A DNA stretch of 64,000 nucleotides from Atherix ibis (lineage: Eukaryota; Arthropoda; Insecta; Diptera; Athericidae), in contig OY282606.1 of the NCBI GenBank assembly GCA_958298945.1, positions 30,663,740 to 30,727,739 of the forward strand, given 5' to 3'. The notes beneath the pieces are model-generated. The model did no database searches, was not told the DNA's origin, and worked only from the letters and a program-made list of their open reading frames with translations. The position numbers and the translations under genes were made by a program. Of this stretch, positions 12,857-27,800 are shown one piece after another. Each line of letters starts with the position of its first letter. Positions within the stretch are counted from its first letter, which is position 1.

Positions 12857-15800
12857 ATGTTTAAAAAAATATTAATTATTATTTTATCAATAATATTAAT
12901 TATATCGGTTGTAACTGGACAAATATATCCAAAATTTGCCTATTTAACCGATAGTCAAAATAATGGACCGGTCAGTCATCTCGAAACACAATCTAATTTC
13001 TATGAAAACGATCAAAATGCTGATCATCTAAGCAATGGGGTATGTTTTAAAAGTGTTTAAAATTATATACTTTTTTAAATATTTATTTCAATTTATTTTT
13101 AATATAATATAATTAATTGATAAGAATAAATAATAAGATGATTGAAACGATGCTATTCTAATTTATATTCGAAATTGATCTGAGCTCTATAAAACAATAA
13201 TGGATTCAAAATGAGTTCCCATAAACAAAATAGAAGTTTTTTTAAAAATTCATATTCTGCTGGTAAATATTCAATGTAACGTAATTTTAATATAAAAATA
13301 TTATACTTCTATATCTGATTTTTTATATTACAAAAATTATTATATTTATTTAGTTATTTTAAAAGTGAAAAGTTATTGTAATAAGCCGAATTATACTCTG
13401 AAAGTTTGACTCTTTTTCAATTAAATAGTTATTTTTAAAAGTGAAAAATAATCTATTTTTAGTAAATAAAATTTCACTGCATGTACGAAATAGTTATATT
13501 GTTATTATTTTCCTATAGTACTTCTGTTATAGAAACGATTGTATTTTGTTTTATTATTGTTGTTACAAAACTATACTATTTTTTCTAAAATTGATATTTT
13601 TTAAATAATTAACATATTTACTATTGTATGACAAAGGTAATCCCGATCAAAGTTTTACTAAATTTTCATTGAACTTCCTGTATTTAATAATTTACCATCA
13701 ATATTGTAAACAGAGTAGACACATTCTACTCAGTTCATTCTATCTAAAATAAATAGTTTACTATATGTACTCGTATGTAATTATAAATACGTTACACATG
13801 AAATACGTTTTACAAAAGATATACTTACAAACATGTCAATCACATGTACTCGCACATAGTATATCACAAACCGGATATTATCAGATAAACATCAACAATT
13901 GTTAACAAATACATTGAGAAAAATTGGTAATATATTTAAAAAAAAAAACAAATTTTTCTTTAAATTATTAGAATTTTTTTTAAACGAAGTTTCCATGCAA
14001 TAATAATTATTAGTTACATGCTAAATAGTGACGATATACTAAACAAATCTATTTAATTTTTTGACTTAAAACATATTTCTTCTTTACCTAATCAATTTAT
14101 TTAATTTAGTAAACATGTTTATTATGTAAAAAGTATATTTTAGCAAAAATATTTTGTTATTTTCTGTTAAGATACAGTTTATTAATGACACATCTTGGTA
14201 TTACTCGTATCTGCATATTTGTTTTAATTTTATATGAATACTGTTAATTTAATATTTCAAAATTGATTTAATAAAATTAATACAAATATATATATATGAA
14301 TCAATTTTATTATGAGGTAGTAGCAGTTGCTCCCAAGTACCGTAGGTGAAAGTGATTTATAAAACGGAAATTGCGAATTATATTAGCGCCTCAAAATGTC
14401 GTGGTCAATTTTCGTATCAAATGCATTTATGGTATTTATTTTTTAAATACGAGTATACATGTAAAATTCTATTTTTAATAGTTGACTGGATTTATGTCAA
14501 AATATTTAAAATGCTTATATTATATTATTAAAGAGTTCTTAACACACAGTCAATAAACATTTTATTCAATATTTTTTTATTGCTTGCCGGAATCAGGATG
14601 CTACTACTAATCATAGGTTGATACAGTTATTATTATGCTGACTAATATTTTGCATGACACAACTAGATCTTATTTATATATACCATATTCGTATAATAAA
14701 TAATTGACTATAACAATTTCCTAATAATGATGTATGAAATGATAAAAGATTATATTATGACGCTATCATTCGAATCTTTTCTCTTTTATCAAATTGGTAC
14801 TTTCAATGTTATTACAATTTATCCAATTTATTAATACCAATAAATCTATTATTCTTGTTATAAATTATTATTCATTAAAGTTATGATTTTATATAAACAT
14901 TTTATTTGTAGATCTCGAATAAAAGGGTTACTTTATGTCTAAAAAAAACCATTTGCATAATAGGTTTCTATTTGCGAGATCATAAATCTTTACTAAGTAA
15001 TATTTTAAAATAAAATTTTTTTAATTTGAAAATATTTATAGTTATTATATTGCTAAGAAAATGTATTAAAATATAATATAATTCAAATAGCCCGCCATAA
15101 AGGTTACTTGCAGGACTCGATACTTTACAGATAATTTTTGATGACTTCGAATATTTCGGTCTGTAGTCCGGCCATTACTTAAAGAAGGTTGGTTTTTAAA
15201 TGATTTCAAGTTCGGGTAATGTCTGCATAAATAATATCTTTTATGTAGTCTATTAGAGAGTCTTGATTTTGGAGGCCAATTGACATCACTAAATCTCGAA
15301 ATTACTGGTAACTTTTCGTGAAATAGATCCAAAATTTGTCGTGTTGTGTGACTTGTGGCTCTTGTTGAAACCACATATCATTCAGATTAAAATGTTCAAG
15401 TTCAGGCCACAAAAACGTTAGTTATCTCATACGGCCATAGTACATTGATGATAACTGTCTCCGCTTCTTCATTGTCAAAGAAATATGCGCTAATAAAACG
15501 TTCTTACCAAAATACATATCATACAGCCACGTTTCACAGATACAATTGTTTCTCCATAGTCACTTGTCTTTATTCCGAGCCCTATACGAGGTCTGTTAAA
15601 AAAATATCGCGAATTTTGAATTTCCGCGGACTACGTATATTTGATTATCGATTTCTTATGGCGTTATGTTGGCACTCATGTCTCTCACTTATGCCGACAA
15701 GTTTGGCCATTTTGAATATTCAGTTAATTTTTGACAGCTGCTTTGCTTGCACGTGTTTTGGCTCGTCTTCGATTTTTGCTCAATTTTGACCAAAATCAGC

Positions 15801-18800
15801 ATCGCATTAACATTGCTAAGGAGCTGTTAGACTCTGTCCGCGATGACTCAAATTTGCTCCAGAGGAGCTCCAGACGTTATGACGTGGAAACCAAAGCTCA
15901 ATCATCAAAATGGAAGCTGCCGCACGAGCCAAGACCGAAAAAAGCGCGCCAAGTTCGGTCGAATGTGAAGGTTTTGCTTACAGTTTTCTTCGATTGCAGG
16001 GGCGTGGTGCATCATGAGTAATTTCCACAGGGTAGAAGGGTCAATAAGGAATATTACCTGCAAGTTATGCTCAAGTTCCGCGAAGCAATCCGCCAGAAAC
16101 GCCCGGATATGTGGAAGGAAAAAAAATAGGCTTTTGCCATTTTTGGCCAAAAACAACACACTTATTATGACGCAGCCACCATATTCCCCAGATCTGCCCC
16201 CCCACCTGTGACTTTTTCTTGTTCCCGAAACTGAGGAGCCCCATGAAAGGATGACGCTACGCTACGATTTAGGAGATAAAGACGGCATCGAAGGAGGAGC
16301 TGAACAAGACCGCAAAAAATGATTTTTTGAAGAGCTTCGATGATTGGAAAAAACGGCACAAGTGTATAATATCTGGTGGGGATTACTTTGAAGGGCACAA
16401 AATAGATATTCATGAATAAATAAATAATTTTTGAAAAAACACAAAATTCGCGATACTTTTTCAACAGACCTCGTATATAAAATTTTTTTAATAATAATGT
16501 CAAACAGCAAATATTAAACTAAATAATTATTAGTCCAAAAAAAAACATATAAAATTAAAATCTATGAAAGAGAAACTTTAGTTTCAAAACTACAAAATGG
16601 ATTACCCCCAATTTTAAATTTATGTTTTTCGATTATTCTGTTATTTATAAATATTTTTGAGATCGAATAAGCGCAAATATTTTTATATCAAAAACTAGTA
16701 GTGTTTTTAGAAAATTCCCCATGAACACTATGAATCGTAATGACAAAATTATTTAAAAAAGAATGAAAACCAATTTAATATATTAGAAATATTTCGAAAA
16801 GTATTTGTTATTTTACGTCATTGAAGTAAGATCGTCACATAAATCATAAGTATATCATTTTTAGTACAAATACTAACTAATTTTGTAATATTTTATAGAC
16901 ATAATTCTCTGAATAAATTTACTATATAAGAAAATATAAAGTTATATTTTTAAAACAGGTTTAACTAGCTTGTTCTTTTGATATTTATGTACGAGTATAA
17001 CGTAACTGAAAATACTGGAAAAAAAATCAAAATCCATGTGTTTAGCTAAAAACGTACGAGTACATGTGTACAATGATCATGGAAAATAGTAATTTTTATT
17101 ATAAAATACCTTCAAAAAATTATAGTCAAGGGTGATTATTAATTTTTTAATATACTCGTATATGCATTAATGCTCAAATTGATATGTAAAAAATTATTAT
17201 ATTATTAATTTTAAATATAATGAAAAAATTGATATATTCTTTTGGTATTGTTCCAAAAAAAAAAATTTTTTTTTGCCCGTTATATGAAAAGGAAAAATGG
17301 CCATTTTTACAGAATTTTCTACTTGACCAGTATATAATTTTAAAAATATCAAATATAAAATATTTGAACAAATAAATATTAAGAAAAGTTTAGTTCTGAG
17401 CATTTATATTTATACAAAAATTTTTAAGAAATTACAATTTGATTAACTGTTTTGCTCGTACTTATTGTGTTAGTGTGTTATCTGCACTTTGGAGCTTATT
17501 TATAAAAATATTAAGCAAAAGCTCTTCTATCAAGGCTATTATTTTCTTATTATTTGTCCATAAAACTTATTAACAGTCTTTTTGCGCGACTACAAATGAC
17601 TTTGAAAGGTCGACGCTCGTCTATTTAGTACACTAAGCAGTACATTATGTGTAAGAGATATTATATTATGGTACGTGTACAAAATAGGTGGAATCAATTC
17701 TGGTTTGTAATGATTTATCCACTTGCAACGATTGTCTAGAGCAAAATTTGTACACAAATAATTTTCATTCCAATGTAACATATTGTACTAGCATGCATTT
17801 CCATTCAAATAAAATAGTTATAATAGTAAAGCACGTAGAAACTACCATATGATGAAAATTTTACTCAATTCGATTAATATTCAAAAAATGTTAAAACATA
17901 AAGAAAATAAATAAAGGCAAAAAAATGCACCTACGGACTGACTGATTCACGATGGAAGAAGCATAACTTGTTTTCATTAAAATATTTAAGTTCGTATGAA
18001 AACCGGAGACAGATTCCTAAAGCTGAAGGTGTTTATCAGCACAGTTAATTGATGAATCACCTGAAGAGAATCTTTGGCGCCTTCACATGTAACTTGAGGA
18101 CACCATTTAAACCATTTATCTACCAAATCAATTCATTTAAAAATTGGAAAAATGCAAAGAAAATTAATATGTGTACATATTTTCTCCAAAGCACACTCAT
18201 ATTAATTTCGCTGAATTTTAGCATTTTTTTACAGAATCACCATCCATTTCCAATATTTTTACGATTTATCTAATCAATTTAGAATGAATTGAATTAGCAC
18301 ATTTTTGTTTGTTAATTTACTTATTAGCATACATTTTTTCATCTTATATATTTTCACTTAAATAGTTGTATTAATTATTTATTTAATAACTGCTAATCTT
18401 TAATAAATATTCTATTTAGTTCTTTTATTTTTGAATTCCCAAACAATTAATTTTGCTATTGCTTTTATATTTATACTGTTCATTTACTTGCAGTTTGCAG
18501 TTTGTTATTTAAATAACAAAATATTTTTAAATGGTGTACTTTTTTTAATTCTATTAAAAATCTAAAAAATAAACAGCGTCGAAAACTATCAGTAGCCTTG
18601 AAATTCCAGAGATGAGAAAAGCTAGAAAATTCATACGTACAAACGTGGTAAAAATAATTGAACATTATATTATCATGTAATCCTTCTATATTATACATAA
18701 TTAAAATTTGTATAGGTGAAAAACATAAGTTTTATCAATATTCAAATATGATAACAATAACTCAATTTTTAAAGTACTTTCATGAAAAAGATAACAATAG

Positions 18801-21800
18801 TAGTTTGGTGTTTTCGTAATTTGTAATTTTTTCTATTAACTTTTATATTTTATTTAGCTCTACATAAATTTAATCTTATATGATTTTTATTTTCAGATAC
18901 CTTTGGAATTAATCGAAAAAATTAACAATGTCGAAAATGTATCAGAATTTTTTGATGAATTTATCGATAAAAAATCTGTTGATCCACGAGATATTGTTAT
19001 TCGTAAGTACATATACACATACATATACAATATTTTTAATAATCCACCTTTTATTTGAAATACTTAAATAATATTTACTGGTTAGAGAATTCGAAATATT
19101 ATTTTTACAAATGATTTTTTTATCAAACAATATTTGGGTCATTAGAAAAATATACAACACTTTTTCGATTAAATTGAAATTTTATTTAGTAACTACATTT
19201 TGGGAGAAAAAAACTAAAAAATATATAAGATATCCTTGATCCTAATTACAAGCACAAATAATTGAAAGGCACATATTTATGAATGTAGATAAGGAACACA
19301 CGTTAAATAATACATTTTTCCAATACATTAGATATTAATATATGTTGATTCGTTATTTAAAAAACAGCCATTTATACGAGGTCTGTTCAAAAAGTATCGC
19401 GAATTTTGAATTTCCGCAGGTTACGTATATTCGATTTTCGAATATATTTTTTTAATTTGCAAATATTTATATATATTGTATGTTATGTAGTCTATAGTTA
19501 TTATATTGCTTAGAAAATGTATTAAAATATAATATTATTCAAATAGCCTGCCTTAAAGGTTACTTGCAGGACTTTACAGATAATTTTTGACGACTTTGTC
19601 GAACATTTCGGTCTTTAATTCGGCCATTACTTGAAGGATTTTGGTTTTTAAATGATTTCGAGTTCGGGTATTGACTGCGTAAATATGTTCTTTTGCGTAG
19701 TCCATTAGAGAGTCTTGATCTTGCAGGCCAATTGTTATCACTAAATCTCGAAATTACGCATTCTGGGAACTTTCCGTGAAATAGATCCAAAATGTTTCGT
19801 GTTGTGTGACTTGTGGCTTTTGTTGAAACCACATATCATTCAGATTAAAATGTTCAAGTTCAGGCCACAAAAACGTCAGTTATCTCATACGGCCATAGTA
19901 CATTGATGATGACTGTCTCTGCTTCTTTATTTTCAAAGAAATATGCGCTAATAAAACTTTCCTACCAAAATACACATCAGACAGTCACGTTTCACAGATA
20001 CAATGGTTTCTCCATAGTCACTTGTCTTTATTCCGAGCCCTATACGACGTCTGTTCAAAAAATATCGCGAATTTTGAATTTCCGCGGATTACGTACCACC
20101 TTGATCAAAAAGTTCAGAAAATTAAAAATACAAGTTTATTCATCTAAATCTATATTGTCCCCTTCAAAGTAATCCCCATCAACTTTAACACACTTATGCC
20201 AGCGCTTGATCCAATCCTCGAAACATTTTTTATATTCAGTTTTTGGTATGTCCATCAGTGCTTCCTGCAATTTTTCCATTACTTCCTCTCGGCTGTTGAA
20301 ACGCGCTCCCCGTAATGGTTTTTTAACTCGATTGAACAGAAAGAAGTCACAGGGAGCCAAATCAGGTGAATTCGGTGGTTGTTGGATGGTATTTGTTGCA
20401 TTTTTCGTCAAAAAATTACGAATAATGATGGCACTGTGCGATACTGCGTTATCATAGTGCAAAATCCACGAGTTTTACTGCCCACAATTCTGGTCTCTTT
20501 CGGCTAATTGCTTCACGCAAACGTCTCATAACGCCCAAAATGAATCAAAATTCATGATGCACTACACCGTTGTAATCCATGAAAACCGTGACCATTGCCT
20601 TCTTTTTTGACTGAAAACGACGTCGTTTTTTGGTCTCGGCTTATTTGGTGAACGCCATTCACTTACCTGATGTCTGGATTGCGTGTCGTACTTATAAACC
20701 AGTAATGATCCTTTTGATGAATGTCAAAATAATCCTTTTGATGAATGTCTCCAGTAATGAACATTTTGATGAATGTGGGATCGGATTCAGCCTCGCAAAT
20801 CATGTCTTTTGCGACATCAACACGGTCTCTTTTTTGCATGAAATTGAGGTCTTTTGGCACCAACTTTGCTGCTACACGTCGGATACCCAAATCATTAACC
20901 AAAATGTCGTGGACGGATAGGCAATGTTCAAGTCCTTCGCTATCTCTCTGATGGTTAATTTGCGGTTATTGACCAACATTTCTTTTACTTTATCAATGTT
21001 TTCGTCGGTTTTCGATGTCGATGGTCTGCCACTGCGTTCATCATCTTCGATGGACTCACGACCACTTTTGAACCGCTCGTGCCACTGGTAAACGACCGTT
21101 TTCTTTAGAGAATCGTTGCCGAAACACTTTTCCAATATTTCCAACGTTCGCGCACCATTAAATCCGTTTTTTACGCAAAATTTAATACAAGTTCGTTGTT
21201 GCAAATTTAAATCCATTTCTAAAATTGTAAAAAAATTGCCAACACACACAAAGGCTACGTAACTTTTGCAAATATCAAGCTATGACGCTAAGATTTAGAG
21301 GGAATATCAACAACAGATGTACCAACTTAATAAAAAAAACAGAACTCAAATCGGAACGAAAAAAACAGCGCCACACTCCCATTGCTCGGGAACTTTTTGA
21401 TGAAGGTGGTATATTTGATTTTCGATTTTTTTATTGGCGTTATGTTGGTACTCATGTCTCTCACTTATGCCGACAAGTTCGGCCATTTTGAATATTCAGT
21501 TAATTTTTGACAGCTACTTTGCCTGCACTTTTTTTGGCTCGTCTTCGATTTTTGCCCATTTATGACCAAAAACAGCATCGCATTAACATTGCTAAGGAGC
21601 TGTTGGACTCTGTCCACGACGACACAAATTTGTTTCAGAAGGTCATGACTGGTGACGAATCATGGGTTTATGGTTATAACGTGGAAACCAAAGCTCCATC
21701 ATCCCAATGGAAGCTGCCGCGCGAGCCTCTGGAGCAAATTTGGGTCGAATATGAAGGTTTTGCTAACAGTATTTGTTTCGACCCAAATTTGGGTCGAATG

Positions 21801-24800
21801 TGAAGGTTTTGGATGGTATTTGTTGCATTTTTCGTCAAAAAATTACGAATAATGATGGCACTGTGCGATACTGCGTTATCATAGTGCAAAATCCACGAGT
21901 TTTACTGCCCACAATTCTGGTCTCTTTCGGCTAATTGCTTCACGCAAACGTCTCATAACGCCCAAAATGAATCAAAATTCATGATGCACTACACCGTTGT
22001 AATCCATGAAAACCGTGACCATTGCCTTCTTTTTTGACTGAAAACGACGTCGTTTTTTGGTCTCGGCTTATTTGGTGAACGCCATTCACTTACCTGATGT
22101 CTGGATTGCGTGTCGTACTTATAAACCAGTAATGATCCTTTTGATGAATGTCAAAATAATCCTTTTGATGTATGTCTCCAGTAATGAACATTTTGATGAA
22201 TGTGGAATCGGATTCAGCCTCGCAAATCATGTCTTTTGCGACGTCAACACGGTCTCTTTTTTGCATGAAATTGAGGTTTTTTGGCACCAACTTTGCTGCT
22301 ACACGACGGATACCCAAATCATTAACCAAAATGTCGTGGACGGATAGGCAATGTTCAAGTCCTTCGCTATCTCTCTGATGGTTAATTTGCGGTTATTGAC
22401 CAACGTTTCTTTTACTTTATCAATGTTTTCGTCGGTTTTCGATGTCGATGGTCTGCCACTGCGTTCATCATCTTCGATGGACTTACGACCACTTTTGAAC
22501 CGTTCGTGCCACTGGTAAACGACCGTTTTTTTTAGAGAATCGTTGCCGAAACACTTTTCCAATATTTCCAACGTTCGCGCACCATTAAATCCGTTTTTTA
22601 CGCAAAATTTAATACAAGTTCGTTGTTGCAAATTTAAATCCATTTCTAAAATTGTAAAAAAATGCCAACACACACAGAGATAGATGTACTTTTGGCTACG
22701 TAACTTTTGCAAATGTCAAGCTATGACGCTAAGATTTAGAGGGAATATCAACAACAGATGTACCAACTTAATAAAAAAAAACAGAACTCAAATCGGAACG
22801 AAAAAAAACAATGCCACACTGCCATCGTTCCGGGAACTTTTTGATCAAGGTGGTATATTTGATTTTCGTTATGTTGGTACTCATGGCGTTATGTTGGTAC
22901 TCATGGCGTTATGTTGGTACTCATGTCTTTCACTTATGCCGACAAGTTCGGCCATTTTGAATATTCAGTTAATTTTTGACAGCTGCTTTGCCTGCACTTT
23001 TTTTGGCTCGTCTTCGATTTTTGGCCATTTTCGACCAAAAACTGCATCGCATTAACATTGCTAAGGAGCTGTTGGACTCTGTCCACGACGACCCAAATTT
23101 GTTTCAGAAAGTCATGACTGGTGATGAATCATGGGTTTATGGTTATAACGTGGAAACCAAAGCTCCATCATCCCAATGGAAGGTGCCACGCGAGCCTCTG
23201 GAGCAAATTTGGGTCGAATGTGAAGGTTTTGCTAACAGTTTTCTTCAATTACAGGGGCGCGGTGTATCATGAGTTCTTGCCACAGGGTAGGACCGTCAAT
23301 AAGGAATATTACCTGCAAGTTATACGCAAGTTGCGCGAAGCAATCCGCCAGAAACGCCCGGATTTGTGGAAGAACAAAAATTGGCTTTTGCCATTTTTAC
23401 CCAAAAACAACACACTAATAATGCCGCAGCTACCGTATTCCCCAGATCTGGCCCCCTGTGACTTTTTCGTACTCCCGAAACAGATTCTTTGATCCATTTT
23501 TTGAAATGGGCAGAAATCGTAGACGAACCAAAACACGTGCAAGCAAAGCAGCTGCCAAAAATTAACTGTAAATTAAAAATGGCCGAACTTGATAAGTGAG
23601 AGACATAAGGACCAACATAACGCCAGAAAAAAATCGAATATACGTAACCCACGGAAATTTACAATTCGCGATACATTTTGAACAGACCTCGTATATGTGC
23701 AGTATAAATACTCGCAATGATTATGGTATGGTTTTTAATATAACCAACTAAATATGATAAATATATTTCACATAAGTGAATAAATATTACTTTTTAACAT
23801 TATTTATTTACTTGTTTCTTAGAAAATCTTTTAAAAAAAAACTACAATATTATTTGTCAATTAAGTATGTGACTTTATGTTAAGTTAGCGCGTATTACTG
23901 CTGAGTGCCATCGTGCGACTGACCGCGCAACGCACATTTATTGCCATGGCGCTCAGCCGTGCGCAAGTGAATACCAATGTGTATGTGTAGCATGTGCAGT
24001 ATGCATGTTGTGTGCATGTTTGTTTAACTGCGTGTATGACTGTTTAGTTTTTTAATCCAATTGCCACATACTCCCCCACAAGTGACTTACTCTCGTTAAA
24101 AAATAAACGAATCTGTTCGGTAGACGAATAATTCTCCCTGAACGGAATTGTTTTGGTAAAGAATCTTTGGAAACTTAGTGTCTAAGGTAATATTCTTATT
24201 ATTATTGTCAATATCCGTTTCTTTTGTCGAATCATTGATTATATTGGTTGGGGGTTCTATAAAATTTGAACTGGGTATCTGTCAATTTTGACGGTTTTTT
24301 CGATGCCATCGACAATAATGTCGAAATTTTTAAGTGTTCGGCGAACAACTTTGAATGGGCCGTCGTAAGGTGATTTGAGTGGCGGGCGTACTTTGTCATC
24401 ACGCAGAAATATGTGGGTGCAATCTGCTAGGCTTTTCTGTACATAATAATTATTGGACGAATGGTTTGATGTCTTCACTATTTGGAAATTTTTCATCATG
24501 TTGTCAAGTTCAGTGACAAAGTCCGACGTGCTTTTTGTGAGTGGAGCTGTCTCGAGAAAATCTCCGGGAATTCGTAGTGTTTGACCAAAAATCATTTCAG
24601 CCGGCGAAGCATTAATATCCGGTTTGAACATCGTTCGAAGACTGAGTAGAAGTAATGGAAGAATGTCAGACCAATTTGATGCATTGGCATGACATTTAAT
24701 TGCGGCTTTAATCCCACTGGATTGTGGGTGATACGCCGCAGTGCGAAAATGTTTACATCCGATGATTTTGTTGAGTTCGGTAAAAAGAGTTGAATCAAAT

Positions 24801-27800
24801 TGGCGCCCCTGATCCAAATGTTGAGTTCGGTAAAAAGAGTTGAATCAAATTGGTAATGTACACAAATTGCGGTATACCGTAGTGTGAGATCCAATCACTA
24901 ATTAGAGCTTTGGCGCAAGTTTCTGCAGTTATGTCATCGATGGGAATGGCTACTGGCCATCGTGAAAAACGATCGATATATGTGAGTGCGATGCGATGAT
25001 TATTTGACGTTGGCAATGGGCCAACAAGATCGATGTTGATGTGTTGAAATCGTTGATTTGGTACCTTGAAATTGTCCAAAATGGTTCTGTTATGTCGTAC
25101 AATTTTGCATTTTTTTGGCATTAAATGCAAGAGGACACCCATTTTGAAATGTCAGCTTTCATGTTGGACCAATGTCCAACTTTTTGAAATGTCAGCTTTC
25201 ATGTTTGAAATGTCAGCTTTCATGTTGAAATGTCAGCTTTCATTTTTCGGTGATCATTTTGATTGTTGCCCGCTTCCCTGGATATGACGCATTGTGCAAT
25301 AGTTCGAAGATTGTTTGCGAAGATTCGAAGCAATGTATGGACGAATGTTGTCAATTGACATGTCGCAATATAATAGAAGATTCGAATTGGGTAATGATAC
25401 CCATGCAAGTTTTAAAGCCGAACTTGGATTTTTCAGAATTTTTTCAAGTTCGTTTTCGTCGATTTGCGAAGATACGATGAGCTTGATGCTTAAGTCGTTT
25501 GAAATGGTTCCAATGCGTGAGAGCGCATCAGCAATAATATTGTCCCTTCCGGACACGTGACGAAAATCAGTTGAAAATTGCCCGATGAAATCCAAATGAC
25601 GTAGTTGTCGTGGCGATACTTTATCTGGTTTCTGCAGAAACGCGAAAATCAGTGGCTTATGATCAGTGTAAATGATGCAGTTTCGACCTTCGATCATGTA
25701 TTTGAAAAATTTAACTGATTGATAGATGGCCAATAAGTGATCATAAGTGCTGTATCTGATTTGCGTGTCGGTAATTCTTTTTGAGTAAACTCCCAATGGC
25801 TGTAATTTATTGTCCACGATTTGTTGCAGAACTGCGCCTACAGCAAAATCGCTGGCATTAACATGAACTACCAATTGGGCTCCCGTTACTGGATAAGATA
25901 AATAAGTGACAGATGCTAAGTCTGACTTGCATTTTTCGAAAGCTGCGTTAGCTTCATCGGACCAAGCAATCAGTGATTGGTCCTTTTTCTTGTTCCCCCT
26001 AATTACGAACTGTAGTTTTCCATGTGTTGCAGCTGCATGTGGGAGGAAACGCCGATAAAAATTCATGAATAGTAAAAATGACGAAGTTCGAACGCTTTTT
26101 TTGGCTTTTTGAAGTTCAAAATTGCATCAATATTTTTTGTATTTGGAAGTATTCCATTTGCGGTTATCATATTTCCCAAAAATAGAACTGTCGGTTTGCC
26201 AATGTCGCATTTCGCCATGTTGATTTTTATATTGAATTGTTGCAGACGATTTAAAACCAATTCTAAATGTGTACGATCCTCCGTTTCATTCTTTGACGCG
26301 ATGCAAATGTCATCGATGTACACATAAACAAAATCTAAATCGTGAAAAATCTGGTTCATGTAGCGTTGAAACGTTTGTGAGGCGTTGCGAAGACCGAATG
26401 GCATGAATTTGTATTCGAAGAGACCGAATGGCGTAATGATGGCTGTTTTTACGGCTCTCTTCGTCGAGTAGGACCTGATGATATGCTTTGATGAGATCAA
26501 TTTTTGTGTAAATGGTTTTTCCAGCAAAATTTTGAGCAAAATCATGGATGTGTGGAAGAGGATACCTGTCCGGAACCCTTATAGCGTTGAGTCGTCTATA
26601 ATCACCGCATGGGCGCCACTCGCCATTGTGTTTTTTTACCATATGTAGCGGTCTAGCCCATGGACTTTTACTTGGTTGACAGATGCCTACTCGCATCATG
26701 ATTTCAAATTCCTTTTTTGCAGCATTTAATTTCTCGGTATCTAGTCGACGTGCGCGTAAAAAAATTTGTTGTACATTTGTAATTATTTGATGGTTGACAT
26801 TCGACGTAAGTGTTGGTGAGTTGAATGATGGCGGTTGCGCTAAATCCCTAAATTTATCGAAAATGTCAAAAAAATTGATTGATTTGTTGATGGTGCTGAT
26901 CCGTTGATAGGTGGCCAGTTGACAGATGCAGTCGACGTTTATTTTTGTAATTTGATCAATCAGCCGTTTGCATTTAATATCGAAGAGTAAATTGAAATGG
27001 TCTAAAAAATCAGCGCCAACAATTGCTTGTTTGACGTCAGCGATAATAAATTGCCAAGTAAAATTTCTGCGAAATCCCAAATTTACGTCTATGTGTGTTT
27101 TTTTCAAATGTTTTTATCAGTGTGCCATTTGCGGCGAAGAGTTGATAACCATCGGCGTTTGAAGTGCTACCGTAGTAGGCCTTTGGAATAACCGTGTCAA
27201 TCAAATATTTTCTGTTACTTTGGCGATCAAAAATGCAAAGACGTTTACTTTTCGAGGTGTCCACTTCGCTTGCCTTTGTTTCACAAGTGGAAATAATTAG
27301 TTTTTTGAGTCCCCCTTAGTGGACGAGAATTTACAAGGTTCGGTACATTTTTGTGCCACTGCACCGAACTTGAAGTGATAATAGTAATATAGGCTGTTAT
27401 TGTTAGGACGTGAATTAGATCGTGTGCGATCTTTTGATTAAACGCGACTTTGTAAGCGTCCGCGATTATTCGAAAATTGGGAGAACTTTTTTGAAAGTTC
27501 CTCAATCTGATGTGTTAAAGCGAAAATTTGAGGTGACATGTCGTCAGAAGTTTGCCGTGAAGTAGAGGGCGCTGCTACCTCGCTAATTTGTTGAAACGTT
27601 GTAATTTCTAAAATTGTGTCCGCCTACTTGCAATTTTTGTCAACTCGCCGTCACCAGTGGTGATAACAGGACGAATTTGTTCTGGCAAACGTTCGATCCA
27701 AAGTGTTCTTAACGCCTCATCTGAGAGTGCATTATTTGACAGCTCGCGCATTTTTCGAAGAAGTTGTGATGGCTTGGCATCACCCAATTCGGTTTCTTTT

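Larger units (their letters stand above)
24257..27264 (-). pseudogene. Gypsy pol pseudogene (protease, RT, RNase H, integrase)
   Basis: Read leftward in several frames. Protease: 27264-27100; the expected DTG active site has lost its Gly because LIDT runs straight into VIPKA. Reverse transcriptase: 27107-26063, with [20 protein letters not shown], the metal-binding YIDDICIA and [14 protein letters not shown]; a frameshift lies near 26450-26545. RNase H: 26066-25550, with [16 protein letters not shown] (Asn where the family has Asp), IYTDHKPL and [13 protein letters not shown]. Integrase: 25142-24257, with [41 protein letters not shown] and a terminal [10 protein letters not shown]. The integrase is further damaged by small tandem duplications at 24769-24853 and 25140-25245. 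Confidence 0.85.
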
